From contig NZ_FNXY01000001.1 of NCBI RefSeq assembly GCF_900108855.1, positions 992,001 to 1,056,000 of the forward strand: a stretch of DNA of 64,000 nt, in the 5' to 3' direction. The number at the start of each line of letters is the position of its first letter. Position 1 is the first letter of the stretch. The stretch is from Dyadobacter koreensis (GTDB lineage Bacteria > Bacteroidota > Bacteroidia > Cytophagales > Spirosomataceae). Of this stretch, positions 8,254-17,218 are shown piece by piece. The position numbers were made by a program, and so were the translations under genes. Under the pieces are notes generated by a model. The model was not told the DNA's origin, searched no databases, and saw nothing but the letters and a program-made list of their open reading frames with translations.

Positions 8254-11200
8254 TTAAAATGTTAGGTTCAGATTGGCTCCAAAACTTTTCACAGACGGTG
8301 TCTGGAAATCCGTGATTTGATCTGCGTTGGTATACTTGTCAAGGTCAATATTACGCGTATATTTTCCAGTGAAATAAAGCAGGTTTCTTCCAACGAGTGA
8401 GATACTTGCCGAAGTTGCAAAACGCGTTTTTTCGATCAGTTTCTTAGGAAGATTGTAGCTGATTATCACCTCTCTGAGTTTTACATATGTCCTGCTTTTC
8501 GCTGCGACATATCCTGACTGGTAATAATTGGTCGCCCAGGCCTGCCATAAAACCGGTACATCGTTCGTCGCAAATTCACGGGTATCTGATATAATTTTAC
8601 CATCCTGATCCGTATTCAGCTGCCCCTTCACAATGCGCTGGCCTGTGGTCATCACACTGCCTTTGTAACCTGCAACATCCCTGTTATTCCAATCTTTCAA
8701 ACGATATTCATTAGCGGATTCAGGCGCTGTTCCGCTGCCAAATTGCTTGGTATACATGTAGTTGTTAATTTTTCCACCAAATCGTCCGTCCACCTGAAAA
8801 CTAAATACAAACGATTTATAAGAAAAGCTGTTATTAAGTCCCGCAGTAAAATTATTATCGTAATTACCCACTTTCGTTTTGTAAGGATTATATGCCGGCA
8901 TTCCGTTTGAGCCTACAATTATTCCTCCCTGCGCATCACGCTGAAAATCGGTGATGAAATAACCGTCTGCACGGTCGCCTACTTTTATATTGCCGTTATT
9001 GCTGTCACGGATTTGTACGCCGTCAATTTTATCAAGCCAGCGATGGTTTGTCGACCAGTTCCCTGAAACATTCCAAGAAAAATTTTCAGTTTTTACCGCT
9101 GTTCCTTCCACGGTGAATTCCAATCCTTTTCTTACATACGTGTAAGCATTTTCCTGAATTCCGGATACACCCGACGTGATCGAAGTCGGCACAGTCACAA
9201 TTCCTGGCCCTTCAACATTACGGTAAGCTGCGGCATCGAACATCAGGCGATTGTGAAAAAAGCGCATTTCCAATCCGGCTTCCAAAGTCTTCACACGAGC
9301 CGCCTGCAAATCGGGATTGTATAATGTTCCAGTGTAACCCACACCAGTATACGTATTATTCCAGCGCCCGGAATTGGTATAGGTCGGAAGCAATTTATAG
9401 ATGTCATACTGATAATTTTCATCCACAAAGTCACTCGCTACGTTCGCATATGAACCACGGATTTTCATGAATGAAACAGTTTCCGGAAGTTTGATTATTT
9501 CGGATAAAACTGCACTCAAAGAAGCGGAAGGGTAGAAATACGAATTATTTTTCTTAGGCATCGTAGAAGAACGGTCCACGCGGCCTGTCAAACTCAGATA
9601 AAGAAAATCCTTGTAATCAAGATCTACGAAACCATAAACACTTCCCACCTGGCGGCTTCCTTTGTCATTCGTCGAAGTGGCAGGCTGAACTGAATTTGCC
9701 AGATCATAAACACCCGGAACGATCAACCCTTTATTAGTTGTGCCATACAAGGAACTTACCTTAACAGAACGCAAATTTCCATACAAAGAGGCGTTCAGTC
9801 CGAAGTTGTCCATAAAACGATTTTCGTATTTAACAGAAGCCTCCGTGTTGTTTTCCCAAAACGTATCATAGGTTTCATTATATCCGCCAACCTGATTTCC
9901 GAAACCGAAATTATAAAGATTGGCCGAAATCGGAGCACGGTTACTTCTCATTCTGTTCCAGGTACTTACATTGGATCTTGCATTAAATGTAAGCTTGTCC
10001 GTTAACTTGTAATTCATTTGCAAAAATCCATAGACATCATTTTTGTTGTATGTTTTCAATGCCTCGTAGGCGGTCATCCATGGATTATCGTAAATGGTGT
10101 ATTCCCGGTTATATTGCTGCACATTTTCCTTTCCGGGCTGCCAGTAGTTACGCAGGTCTCTTATATCATAATCTACACCACCCCAAACGGTAAAAATATA
10201 AATCGGACTGTTCGGGCCGTAACCAAGTGTTGGGTAGTTCGGTGAATATTGCCTGTTGTAATTAATACTTGCATCGAATCGTAGATTTTTTCCAGCATTG
10301 ATACCACCCGAAATATTTACATTGGTCCCTCCCAGTTTGGTATTCGGCACCGTTCCCCGCTGGAACATTTGTGAAATCGAAAGTCGAAAATCACCAAACT
10401 CGCTTTTGTTGGATATCGATAAATTATTTGTGCTCAGAAGTCCGTTTCTCATGAAGTTCTTTAGATTATCCTTACCTCGCGCAATCCACGGAAGCGGAGT
10501 CAATTCTCCGGTTTGCGCATTGACCGGGCTATTATACTGCGTAATAGGCTGCCCTTCAAAACGAGGCCCCCAAATATTGTAGTCGTTGTCATTGATACCA
10601 CCACCGCGTCCATCTTTGAAAGCGTATTGAAAATTACTCCCCGGCCCGTATTCAGTCTGGTATTCGGGAATGGCATTGTATCCCGTTTGCAGCTGCGTGC
10701 TGGTATTGAAGTCAACCTGGAAACCCTTTTTATTGGAAGAACCTTTTTTTGTTGTAATGATAATTGCTCCGTTTTGTCCGCGATTACCATATAAAGCGGC
10801 GGCGCTTGCCCCTTTCAAAACCGAATACGTTTCTATATCATCCGGACTGAGATTCCAGGAATCCGTGTTAACCGGCACTCCATCAACGACATATAGGACG
10901 CCGGTCCTGCCTCGCAAGGTAACTGCCGGATTGGAAAAAAGATCAGTGCCCTGCGCAATCGTCAGTCCCGCAACCTTTCCCGTCAGCGAAGCAATGGCAT
11001 TGGATTCTCTTGCTTTCACCATGCTGCTTCCCTTTACTTCCTGCACCGCATACCCCAGTGCTTTCTTTTCCTTTTTAATTCCAAGGGCTGTAACAACAAC
11101 CTCATTGAGAGAAGTCTGGTCTGTTTTCAGTTCCACATCAAGAACTGAATTATTGCCTGCTGAAAGAAGTGTCGTAACAAACCCCAAAGCCCGGAACTCC

Positions 11201-11415
11201 AAAACATCACCACTGCTGGCGCTGATTGAATAGGTACCATCGACGGAAGTAGAAGTTCCCTTCAACGAGTTCTTATTAATAACAGAAATTCCAGGTAGCG
11301 GACCTGTCGCGTCGGTTACCTTGCCGGTAATCTTTGACTGCCCCCAGCCTTGCAGGGACCAAAGGAAGAACAGCGTCAAAAACACTGTTCCTTTTTTGAT
11401 AGAAGTTGAAAACAT
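8254..11415 (-). CDS. SusC/RagA-type TonB-linked outer-membrane transporter
   Basis: 1053 residues. A signal peptide (1-26, ending GWGQ) is followed by a carboxypeptidase-regulatory-like beta domain (about 28-105), then the conserved LNEVVVTALGIKKEKK segment that contains the TonB-interacting box, the plug domain (about 125-235, with LYVVDGVPV) and a long beta barrel ending in aromatic residue F. No STN domain is present, so this transporter probably does not signal through a FecR anti-sigma factor. The SusD gene follows within 11 bases. It should import an oligomeric or complex nutrient across the outer membrane. Confidence 0.95.
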   Translation of the reverse strand: MFSTSIKKGTVFLTLFFLWSLQGWGQSKITGKVTDATGPLPGISVINKNSLKGTSTSVDGTYSISASSGDVLEFRALGFVTTLLSAGNNSVLDVELKTDQTSLNEVVVTALGIKKEKKALGYAVQEVKGSSMVKARESNAIASLTGKVAGLTIAQGTDLFSNPAVTLRGRTGVLYVVDGVPVNTDSWNLSPDDIETYSVLKGASAAALYGNRGQNGAIIITTKKGSSNKKGFQVDFNTSTQLQTGYNAIPEYQTEYGPGSNFQYAFKDGRGGGINDNDYNIWGPRFEGQPITQYNSPVNAQTGELTPLPWIARGKDNLKNFMRNGLLSTNNLSISNKSEFGDFRLSISQMFQRGTVPNTKLGGTNVNISGGINAGKNLRFDASINYNRQYSPNYPTLGYGPNSPIYIFTVWGGVDYDIRDLRNYWQPGKENVQQYNREYTIYDNPWMTAYEALKTYNKNDVYGFLQMNYKLTDKLTFNARSNVSTWNRMRSNRAPISANLYNFGFGNQVGGYNETYDTFWENNTEASVKYENRFMDNFGLNASLYGNLRSVKVSSLYGTTNKGLIVPGVYDLANSVQPATSTNDKGSRQVGSVYGFVDLDYKDFLYLSLTGRVDRSSTMPKKNNSYFYPSASLSAVLSEIIKLPETVSFMKIRGSYANVASDFVDENYQYDIYKLLPTYTNSGRWNNTYTGVGYTGTLYNPDLQAARVKTLEAGLEMRFFHNRLMFDAAAYRNVEGPGIVTVPTSITSGVSGIQENAYTYVRKGLEFTVEGTAVKTENFSWNVSGNWSTNHRWLDKIDGVQIRDSNNGNIKVGDRADGYFITDFQRDAQGGIIVGSNGMPAYNPYKTKVGNYDNNFTAGLNNSFSYKSFVFSFQVDGRFGGKINNYMYTKQFGSGTAPESANEYRLKDWNNRDVAGYKGSVMTTGQRIVKGQLNTDQDGKIISDTREFATNDVPVLWQAWATNYYQSGYVAAKSRTYVKLREVIISYNLPKKLIEKTRFATSASISLVGRNLLYFTGKYTRNIDLDKYTNADQITDFQTPSVKSFGANLNLTF

Positions 11416-11948
11416 CGCGTTGCTTGCGTTTAGGATAATGATAAGACAAAGGAAATAATCATATTCCTAAAAATAATTAACTTAATGTTAAGTATTTGTA
11501 AACAATATAAATTTTTTTTCTATTTACCTATGCTACTTTGAAAGCCTTTCAGTTGAATAAAAGAAAAATACAATATCTGAAAATATTTTTTATTTTAAGT
11601 ATTAGTTAACAATAAGTTAATATTTGGCAATTAAACGCATATATTGTTTATCTATTTTTATAATGAACGCATCCCACGCATCGCAAACGGCTAAATATTG
11701 ATATTGAAATTAAAAAAATGCACCTAGCAATATGTTTAGTATATATCTACAAAATTCCAGAAATCTTTACGAAAATCACCAGACTCACAGCTCAATTTGC
11801 AAAGGTTACTTGTAGGTAAATTATTAACATTAAAAACCGGAGCGGCAAAACCGGCAACAACCTGTCTCACATTATCTTATTGTTAACTCAATCATATATA
11901 TATACCGATTGAATAACTTTGTATATCAATAAAAACGATAGATTTTAA
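11416..11948. other. Gene-free AT-rich divergent promoter region
   Basis: 533 bases between the divergent SusC operon and a small plus-strand gene, very AT-rich. No open frame of note. A TANNTTTG-like element, TAACTTTG at 11914-11921, lies 28 bases upstream of the plus-strand gene and could be its -7 promoter element, but no good -33 element is seen at the right distance. Confidence 0.5.
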
Positions 11949-12377
11949 ATGATGTGGATTAAAAGAAGAGAATGGCTTCTGGCGGGAGTTTCTCTGACAT
12001 TATTAATTTCAGGCGGTGCTTATTATTTATTTTCGCCTGAGTACAAAGAATACCTGATCCACCATATCGGAACACCGGAAAATATCTGGGAAAGTCCGGA
12101 AAAATCCGGAAACAGCGCACTAATCATAAAGGTGGAAGGTTATGCAAATGATGATTACAAACTAAGACTCGACTTCTACCATAAAGAAAATCAGCAGGCT
12201 AAAATTTTCAAAAAGACTTATTCTGAAATTATCCGGTTCCCTGCCGGCGATATCCACGGGACACTGAAAAGGGATTTTAGTGGAGAACCGGACAATAGCA
12301 AAGTGAATATCACATACATCCCCGAACACGAGTCTACTGCTAAAGGCACGATTAAACTGAAAGTTGGCATATTCTAG
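11949..12377 (+). CDS. Small membrane-anchored protein of unknown function
   Basis: 142 residues, not recognised. One hydrophobic segment (about residues 10-28) follows a basic N-terminus, so it is probably anchored in the inner membrane with about 110 residues outside. The soluble part alternates polar and hydrophobic residues as a small beta domain would. Two adjacent ATG codons (11949 and 11952) can serve as start. The next gene starts 88 bases later; they may share a transcript. Coding is supported by length and codon pattern only. Confidence 0.6.
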   Translation: MMWIKRREWLLAGVSLTLLISGGAYYLFSPEYKEYLIHHIGTPENIWESPEKSGNSALIIKVEGYANDDYKLRLDFYHKENQQAKIFKKTYSEIIRFPAGDIHGTLKRDFSGEPDNSKVNITYIPEHESTAKGTIKLKVGIF

Positions 12378-12465
12378 CTTGCGCCTGCTATCAAACAAAT
12401 TCGTCACATTTAGTGTTATCTGATCATTCGTCAGATTTTTTAAGTTATTGTCTTTCCTTCATAGT

Positions 12466-13383
12466 ATGAATGCCCGGCAAAAACGAATTCAGGAGAGAAA
12501 ACTCATTAAAATTTCCATCGCCACAGGTTCGCTTTTAACAATCTGGGCGATTGCAGTTGGTATTCTTGGCGACTCAAAATCCATTATTTTTGATGCTCTT
12601 TTTTCAATGGTCGGCATAAGCTTGTCCGGCGTTTCACTGCTTGTTAACAATTTCATCCGGAAACCGGACGACGACAACCTCCCCTTCGGCCGGTCACAAT
12701 TTGAGCCATTTGCAATCACTGTACAATCTTCTGTCATCATTTTTCTTTGTCTCTATTCCCTGGCAACTTCCGTGATCGATATAATGAACGGAGGAAAAAC
12801 GGTTGAGTTTGGAATAGCGCTGCCCTATCTTGTTTTTTCGATTATTGGCTGCTTCATTTTATGGCTTTTCTTCAGGAAAAAGGCGCTGGAATTGAAATCG
12901 GAATATGTCCGTATCGAGTCAACCGAATGGCAGCTTGACGCACTTTTAAGTTTGGGCGTACTGTGCGGTTTATCTCTGAGCTACTTTTTTACAAATACAC
13001 GTTTTGCTTACATCATACCTTATCTCGATCCTGTGATGGTTGTTATCATCTCGCTGGTATTTCTGAGAATTCCAACGCGGACTTTCTGGAAAAATATCCG
13101 CGAGTTATTGCAGTTCGCACCCGATGATGAAGTTGAAGAAAAAATTCATGAAGCCTCAGACCAGATCGCAGAAAAATATAATTTTCTGGATTCTCTTGTT
13201 CGGGTTGCTAAAACGGGCAGCAGCTATACAATTGAAATAGATTTTTTATTACCTAAATCTCTGTCAGACATGAACGTTACAGATCTGGACATGATCCGGC
13301 AGGAGCTTTATGACGAGATAAAGGGAGATTATAAAATGTGGCTGACCATATCGTTTACTACGGAGCGGAAGTGGATGATTTAA
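12466..13383 (+). CDS. Cation diffusion facilitator family metal transporter
   Basis: 305 residues from the ATG at 12466; an upstream TTG at 12448 would add six residues and is less likely. Several hydrophobic segments (about residues 18-40, 45-65, 85-110, 120-140, 165-185, 190-205) come before a cytoplasmic C-terminal domain. Acidic residues in membrane segments (FDALFSM and QLDALLS) occupy the positions of the CDF metal-binding Asp residues, and LPFGRSQFEP matches the conserved loop between segments 2 and 3. Family members export Zn, Mn, Fe or Co in exchange for protons; the metal is not assigned. Confidence 0.87.
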   Translation: MNARQKRIQERKLIKISIATGSLLTIWAIAVGILGDSKSIIFDALFSMVGISLSGVSLLVNNFIRKPDDDNLPFGRSQFEPFAITVQSSVIIFLCLYSLATSVIDIMNGGKTVEFGIALPYLVFSIIGCFILWLFFRKKALELKSEYVRIESTEWQLDALLSLGVLCGLSLSYFFTNTRFAYIIPYLDPVMVVIISLVFLRIPTRTFWKNIRELLQFAPDDEVEEKIHEASDQIAEKYNFLDSLVRVAKTGSSYTIEIDFLLPKSLSDMNVTDLDMIRQELYDEIKGDYKMWLTISFTTERKWMI

Positions 13384-13471
13384 TTTTCAGCAAATAATAT
13401 TTTATTGATCGCCGAAAACTCAAATTACATTAAGTTTTCATTAAGTAATGCCGACTAAACTATTCTATCAA

Positions 13472-13479
13472 TATCTTTG
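13472..13479 (+). promoter_or_regulatory. Candidate Bacteroidota -7 promoter element
   Basis: TATCTTTG fits the TANNTTTG consensus used by the Bacteroidota primary sigma factor and lies 31 bases upstream of the following start codon. A convincing -33 element is not visible, so this is a weak call. Confidence 0.4.
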
Positions 13480-13510
13480 CAGTCCGGAAAGTAATTTGAA
13501 GAATTAAATA

Positions 13511-13813
13511 ATGAAACATGAAAAAGTTTTTGTCCTTGAAATGGGGCGTTTGGCGAAAGTGATTACAAGAGGGAAGTTGGCCGCAGATCTTTCAAAAGTT
13601 ACAATTGAGACAGAGGTTTTAATTAAAGACACGAAAGATGAAGACTTCCATCCTCCAATCCAATTAAGCCACCCAAAATATTGGAAACTTAAAAGACTGA
13701 CTGCCGAGCAGGCCAGAATTTTACAATTTCAGTATAGTGGTTTAACCGATAAACATCTGAGAAAATCAATTAAAGAATTCGAGAAGACGTTTAACCAGGA
13801 GGTTGTAAGTTAA
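13511..13813 (+). CDS. Conserved small protein, paralogue of the gene at 42579
   Basis: 100 residues, function unknown. The middle (about residues 38-80) closely matches the 122-residue protein at 42579-42947: both have EVLIKD, a D-F-x-P-P-I-x-L core, HPKYWKLK and QYSGL, and both begin with a short K-x-x-x-L-E-like beta start. The rest diverges. No signal peptide, no Cys and no catalytic motif is seen. It is followed at once by a strong terminator, so it is a single-gene unit. Confidence 0.75.
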   Translation: MKHEKVFVLEMGRLAKVITRGKLAADLSKVTIETEVLIKDTKDEDFHPPIQLSHPKYWKLKRLTAEQARILQFQYSGLTDKHLRKSIKEFEKTFNQEVVS

Positions 13814-13824
13814 GATAATCACGG

Positions 13825-13853
13825 AACCGGGCTGTAGCAGCCCGGTTTTTTTT
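13825..13853 (+). terminator. Rho-independent terminator
   Basis: AACCGGGCTG at 13825-13834 pairs perfectly with 13838-13847 around a TAG loop, followed by a run of T to 13853. It ends the transcript of the small gene just upstream and separates it from the RiPP-like locus. Confidence 0.93.
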
Positions 13854-13971
13854 CTAAAAAAGCAAAATTAATTACAACCATTCAGAGATCGATCGGGTCT
13901 TATTATCAGAGACAGGAAAATCCCTAATAGACTTATTTTAAAAATCCTATTCACTTAAAATTATTAGCCAG

Positions 13972-14127
13972 ATGAAAATTTCCAAATCAGTTCTCCAGGC
14001 AGTAGCAGTCGCCATAGTGGTCACCACTACCATCAGCGCATGCGCGAATGACGATGTAAGCCCTGAAAAAGAAAAAGCAACAAAAAGCCAAAAACTGGAT
14101 CCTTGCCCGGCGTGCGGAATGGGTTAA
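13972..14127 (+). CDS. Lipoprotein-like RiPP precursor peptide (candidate MNIO substrate)
   Basis: 51 residues, too short for usual gene callers. Basic start MKISK, a hydrophobic segment (about 7-21) and a lipobox-like ISAC with Cys24 are followed by an acidic/lysine-rich linker and the C-terminus DPCPACGMG with Cys45 and Cys48. The stop is 13 bases before the MNIO enzyme gene, so the two are almost certainly co-transcribed. MNIO enzymes modify cysteine or neighbouring residues of short precursor peptides; known Bacteroidota examples include the chryseobasin precursor ChrA with its enzyme ChrH. I infer that the CPACGMG tail is the modified core and that the N-terminal part exports or lipidates the peptide. 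Whether it is really lipidated is untested. Confidence 0.75.
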   Translation: MKISKSVLQAVAVAIVVTTTISACANDDVSPEKEKATKSQKLDPCPACGMG

Positions 14128-14140
14128 TCCGTCAGTTGTT

Positions 14141-15274
14141 ATGCCCAAGATTTTATCGTCCATTGCCTGCAATCTGGATACCCATATTTTATTGGCAGCC
14201 CTTCCGCTTTTCGAACAGCAAAAGATAGAAGCAATTGAATGGTCTTTTGATACGCTTTTCAAATATGAAGAAATTCCGGAATGGTTCACTGATCTGATTT
14301 CTGAATTCAGCAATCAGGGGAGGCTTGTCGGGCATGGTGTCTTCTTTTCACTTTTTTCAGGCAAATGGCTTCCTGAACAAGACATATGGCTGAAAAAGCT
14401 TACTGCTTTTTCAGAGCGTTTTAAATTTGACCACATCACCGAGCATTTTGGATTCATGACCGGCTCAGACTTTCACAAAGGCGCACCGATTGGAATCCCT
14501 TATACCAAAAGCTTTCTGGATATTGGAATTGACAGGCTGAAAAGAATTCAGGACGCGTGCCAAAGACCTGTCGGATTGGAAAATCTGGCTTTTTCCTATT
14601 CTCTCGAAGAAGTCGGAAATCATGGAGATTTTCTATCGAAACTTGTGGAAAGCGTCAATGGTTTTATCATTCTTGATCTTCATAATCTGTATTGCCAGAT
14701 TCATAATTTCAGAATGGATTTTGAGGATATTATTGTTTTATACCCACTTGAAAAAGTCCGAGAACTCCACATTTCAGGTGGAAGCTGGGACGAGAGGAAA
14801 ACAGCGACCGGAGAAAAAATCAGACGGGACACACACGATGATCGGGTACCTGAAGAAGTTTTCAACCTTTTAAGTGCGACGATACCAAAGTGCCCAAATC
14901 TAAAGTTTGTTGTACTCGAACAAATGGGAACAGCTCTGACTTCGGAAGAGAACCAGTTAGCTTTTCAAAGAGATTTCCTTAAAATGGACGCTATCGTAAA
15001 GTCCATTAATTATGCATTCCCACAAAGTTTACCAAATAATTTTCTTCCTGTCAACAGGGCAATACTGTCTCGGTTCCCTCTCGAAAATCTGGCTCTTTTT
15101 GAACAGCAGCAGCAATTATCTTATATTCTTGAAACAGCTGAAAATTTCGGTCACGCTCAGCAACTACTGGCAAAATCTGCTCTGCACCAGACGGAATGGA
15201 AAGTAGAAAACTGGGAGCCCTACATGCTGGAAACTGCCATGGCTATTGCTCAAAAGTGGCGCAATGGATTTTAA
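14141..15274 (+). CDS. MNIO (DUF692) multinuclear iron oxidase, RiPP-modifying
   Basis: 377 residues. The first 280 fit the DUF692 TIM-barrel: VGHG (His65), FDHITEH (His98, Glu101, His102), GLENLAF (Glu147), LDLHN (Asp179, His181, Asn182), ELHISGG (His210), RDTHDDR (Asp230, His232) and VLEQMG (Glu260). These match the His/Glu/Asp ligand series of MNIO enzymes, which use two or three irons and oxygen to rework Cys-containing peptides. The C-terminal roughly 95 residues (281-377) are an extra, mainly helical region; there is no separate DUF2063-type partner gene next to it, so the extension may take that role. The adjacent upstream gene is the likely substrate. The exact chemistry cannot be deduced. 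Confidence 0.85.
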   Translation: MPKILSSIACNLDTHILLAALPLFEQQKIEAIEWSFDTLFKYEEIPEWFTDLISEFSNQGRLVGHGVFFSLFSGKWLPEQDIWLKKLTAFSERFKFDHITEHFGFMTGSDFHKGAPIGIPYTKSFLDIGIDRLKRIQDACQRPVGLENLAFSYSLEEVGNHGDFLSKLVESVNGFIILDLHNLYCQIHNFRMDFEDIIVLYPLEKVRELHISGGSWDERKTATGEKIRRDTHDDRVPEEVFNLLSATIPKCPNLKFVVLEQMGTALTSEENQLAFQRDFLKMDAIVKSINYAFPQSLPNNFLPVNRAILSRFPLENLALFEQQQQLSYILETAENFGHAQQLLAKSALHQTEWKVENWEPYMLETAMAIAQKWRNGF

Positions 15275-16208
15275 AAAAGGTTATCGAAATCGATCTGCCT
15301 CAGAAAGCCTTTTGTTTAAAATCAAAATCTCTTCCCTTTTAAGTTCACTACACTATCAAATCGGATCATTCATAATATCTTGCGAAAAGGATATACTACT
15401 AATAACGCAGTCAATAAAATTCGCATCTGATGAGGACAACGTTCTGTATATTTGGCTTTTGTCCGGATTATTTTCAACTGCAATTTTGACACGGAAAGCC
15501 ATTGCCACATCGCACAATGATAAAATCGAAATAAAAACGGATACTTTAACTTTATATGATAAATCACGAAAGCGTATTATCCCGCTGGCCTTATATAAAC
15601 CGCTGAAAGAAAGAAAAATCACCAGACAAAAAGTAGTTATTTTTAGTCATGGGTATTATAAGAATATGCCTGATGGTTATAAAAGAGCGTCATAATTCAC
15701 CGAAGCAATTGCTTCCCGTGGATATTTTGTGGTCAGCAATCAGCATGAACTTGCAACCGACAGCCTTATGCCTTCGGCCGGAATTCCCCAAATTGTGAAG
15801 CGTCCGTTTTGGGACAGAGGAGCGGACAATATTTTGTTTCTGATCCGCGAATTAAAAAACATTAATCCCAATTTAGGCTTTCAAAATATTGCTTTAACTA
15901 TACATTCGAACGGAGGAGATATGACTGCCTTATTCCCGCAAAAATACCCCGGCAAAGTTTCAAAGATTATTACGCTGGATAATCGAAAAATGGCTTTACC
16001 AAGAGACACTAATCTAAAAGTTTTTACCCTTCGATCCGGCGACCAGCCATCAGATGAAGGAGTTTTGCTAACTTTTGATGAACAAAAAAGATTTAATATC
16101 GCTATAATAAAATTGCTGTCGACCACTCATAATGATGTGAATAATCGTGGAACTCTGTTGCAGCAAAAGGAAATTATTTCCTACATTTCTAATTTCTTAA
16201 ATATCTGA
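15264..16208 (+). pseudogene. Secreted alpha/beta hydrolase broken by an in-frame stop
   Basis: Two open stretches lie in one frame and are split by TAA at 15693-15695. The first ends VVIFSHGY...DGYKRAS, the second continues FTEAIASRGYFVVSNQHEL and holds the nucleophile-elbow region IHSNGGDM. Together they read as one hydrolase of the kind with an oxyanion SHGY motif and an HSNGG elbow, so a single nonsense change explains the break. The natural start is unclear: a signal-peptide-like stretch (from about 15437, VLYIWLLSGLFSTAI) has no standard start codon right before it, while the ATG at 15264 overlaps the MNIO gene end. Loss of the start is a second sign of decay. Confidence 0.8.
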
Positions 16209-16226
16209 ATATTTACACGAATAACA

Positions 16227-16679
16227 ATGATCACGTTAAAACGCACAGATTCCACGGATCAGGATTTCATATTCCTGGTGAAAAAGCTAGATGCAGACCT
16301 GGCAATTCGGGACGGAGACGACCATACCTTTTATTCCCAATTTAACAAGGTCGATAAAATTAAACATACCGTTGTTGCTTTCGAAAATGACCAGCCTGTC
16401 GGATGCGGGGCGATCAAAGAATATGACCAAAATACGATGGAGGTAAAACGCATGTACACCTCGCCGGAAGGTCGGGGAAAAGGGATTGCGTCTTCTGTTT
16501 TAAGTGAACTGGAAAAGTGGACATCAGAATTATCCTATAAAAAATGTGTTCTGGAGACGGGTAAACGACAGCCGGAGGCCATTTCTTTCTATAAGAAAAA
16601 TCACTACCAGATCATTCCGAATTATGGTCAGTACATCGGAATTGAAAACAGCGTTTGTTTCGAAAAAAATCTTATTTAA
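16227..16679 (+). CDS. GNAT family N-acetyltransferase
   Basis: 150 residues. The acetyl-CoA binding motif A is visible as VKRMYTSPEGRGKGIASSVL (about residues 71-90), with the pyrophosphate loop EGRGKG, and the C-terminal ETGKRQPEAISFYKKNHY matches motif B. It should transfer an acetyl group from acetyl-CoA to an amine; the acceptor is unknown. It follows the broken hydrolase by 18 bases and precedes the deformylase-like gene by 27 bases, so a shared transcript is likely. Confidence 0.87.
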   Translation: MITLKRTDSTDQDFIFLVKKLDADLAIRDGDDHTFYSQFNKVDKIKHTVVAFENDQPVGCGAIKEYDQNTMEVKRMYTSPEGRGKGIASSVLSELEKWTSELSYKKCVLETGKRQPEAISFYKKNHYQIIPNYGQYIGIENSVCFEKNLI

Positions 16680-16706
16680 ACTTCAATATGGCTCTTTAAA
16701 ACGGAC

Positions 16707-17192
16707 ATGAAAACTTTGAATGACATCTTGCAACTTGGAGATCCACGTCTTTACGATATTTGCGAACCCGTGTTGCGGACAGAGTTGCCATTGGTTAAAA
16801 GCTGGGTTAACGATCTTGATAACGTTATGCGTGAGGTTCGGGCAAAATACAATTTTGGAAGAGCCATTGCAGCACCTCAACTTGGGATTATGAAACGGTT
16901 GATTTATATGAACATTGATAATCCCGTTGTCTTTATCAACCCGGAACTTACGAATTTGAGCAAAGAGATGTTTGAAATATGGGATGACTGCATGAGTTTC
17001 CCAAACTTACTTGTCAATGTGAAAAGACATCGGAACATTACGATTAAATATCTGGATGAAAACTGGCAGCCAAAGACATGGGAGATGAAGGATGACTTAT
17101 CTGAACTTTTACAACATGAATATGATCATTTAGACGGAATTTTATGTACAATGCGTGCCATCGATAAGAAATCGTTTAAGTGGCGAAACTAA
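16707..17192 (+). CDS. Peptide deformylase-like protein
   Basis: 161 residues. Three deformylase motifs are recognisable but altered: GRAIAAPQLG (51-60) for GxGxAAPQ, WDDCMSFP (92-99) for EGCLS, and LQHEYDHLDG (135-144) for QHExDHL. The metal ligands Cys95, His137 and His141, the catalytic Glu138 and the Gln58 are kept, so catalysis is possible. The changed motif II and short C-terminus suggest a secondary paralogue of the essential enzyme, perhaps acting on other formyl groups. No methionyl-tRNA formyltransferase is nearby. Confidence 0.82.
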   Translation: MKTLNDILQLGDPRLYDICEPVLRTELPLVKSWVNDLDNVMREVRAKYNFGRAIAAPQLGIMKRLIYMNIDNPVVFINPELTNLSKEMFEIWDDCMSFPNLLVNVKRHRNITIKYLDENWQPKTWEMKDDLSELLQHEYDHLDGILCTMRAIDKKSFKWRN

Positions 17193-17218
17193 ATGAAAAT
17201 TCACCTGACAAGATACTT

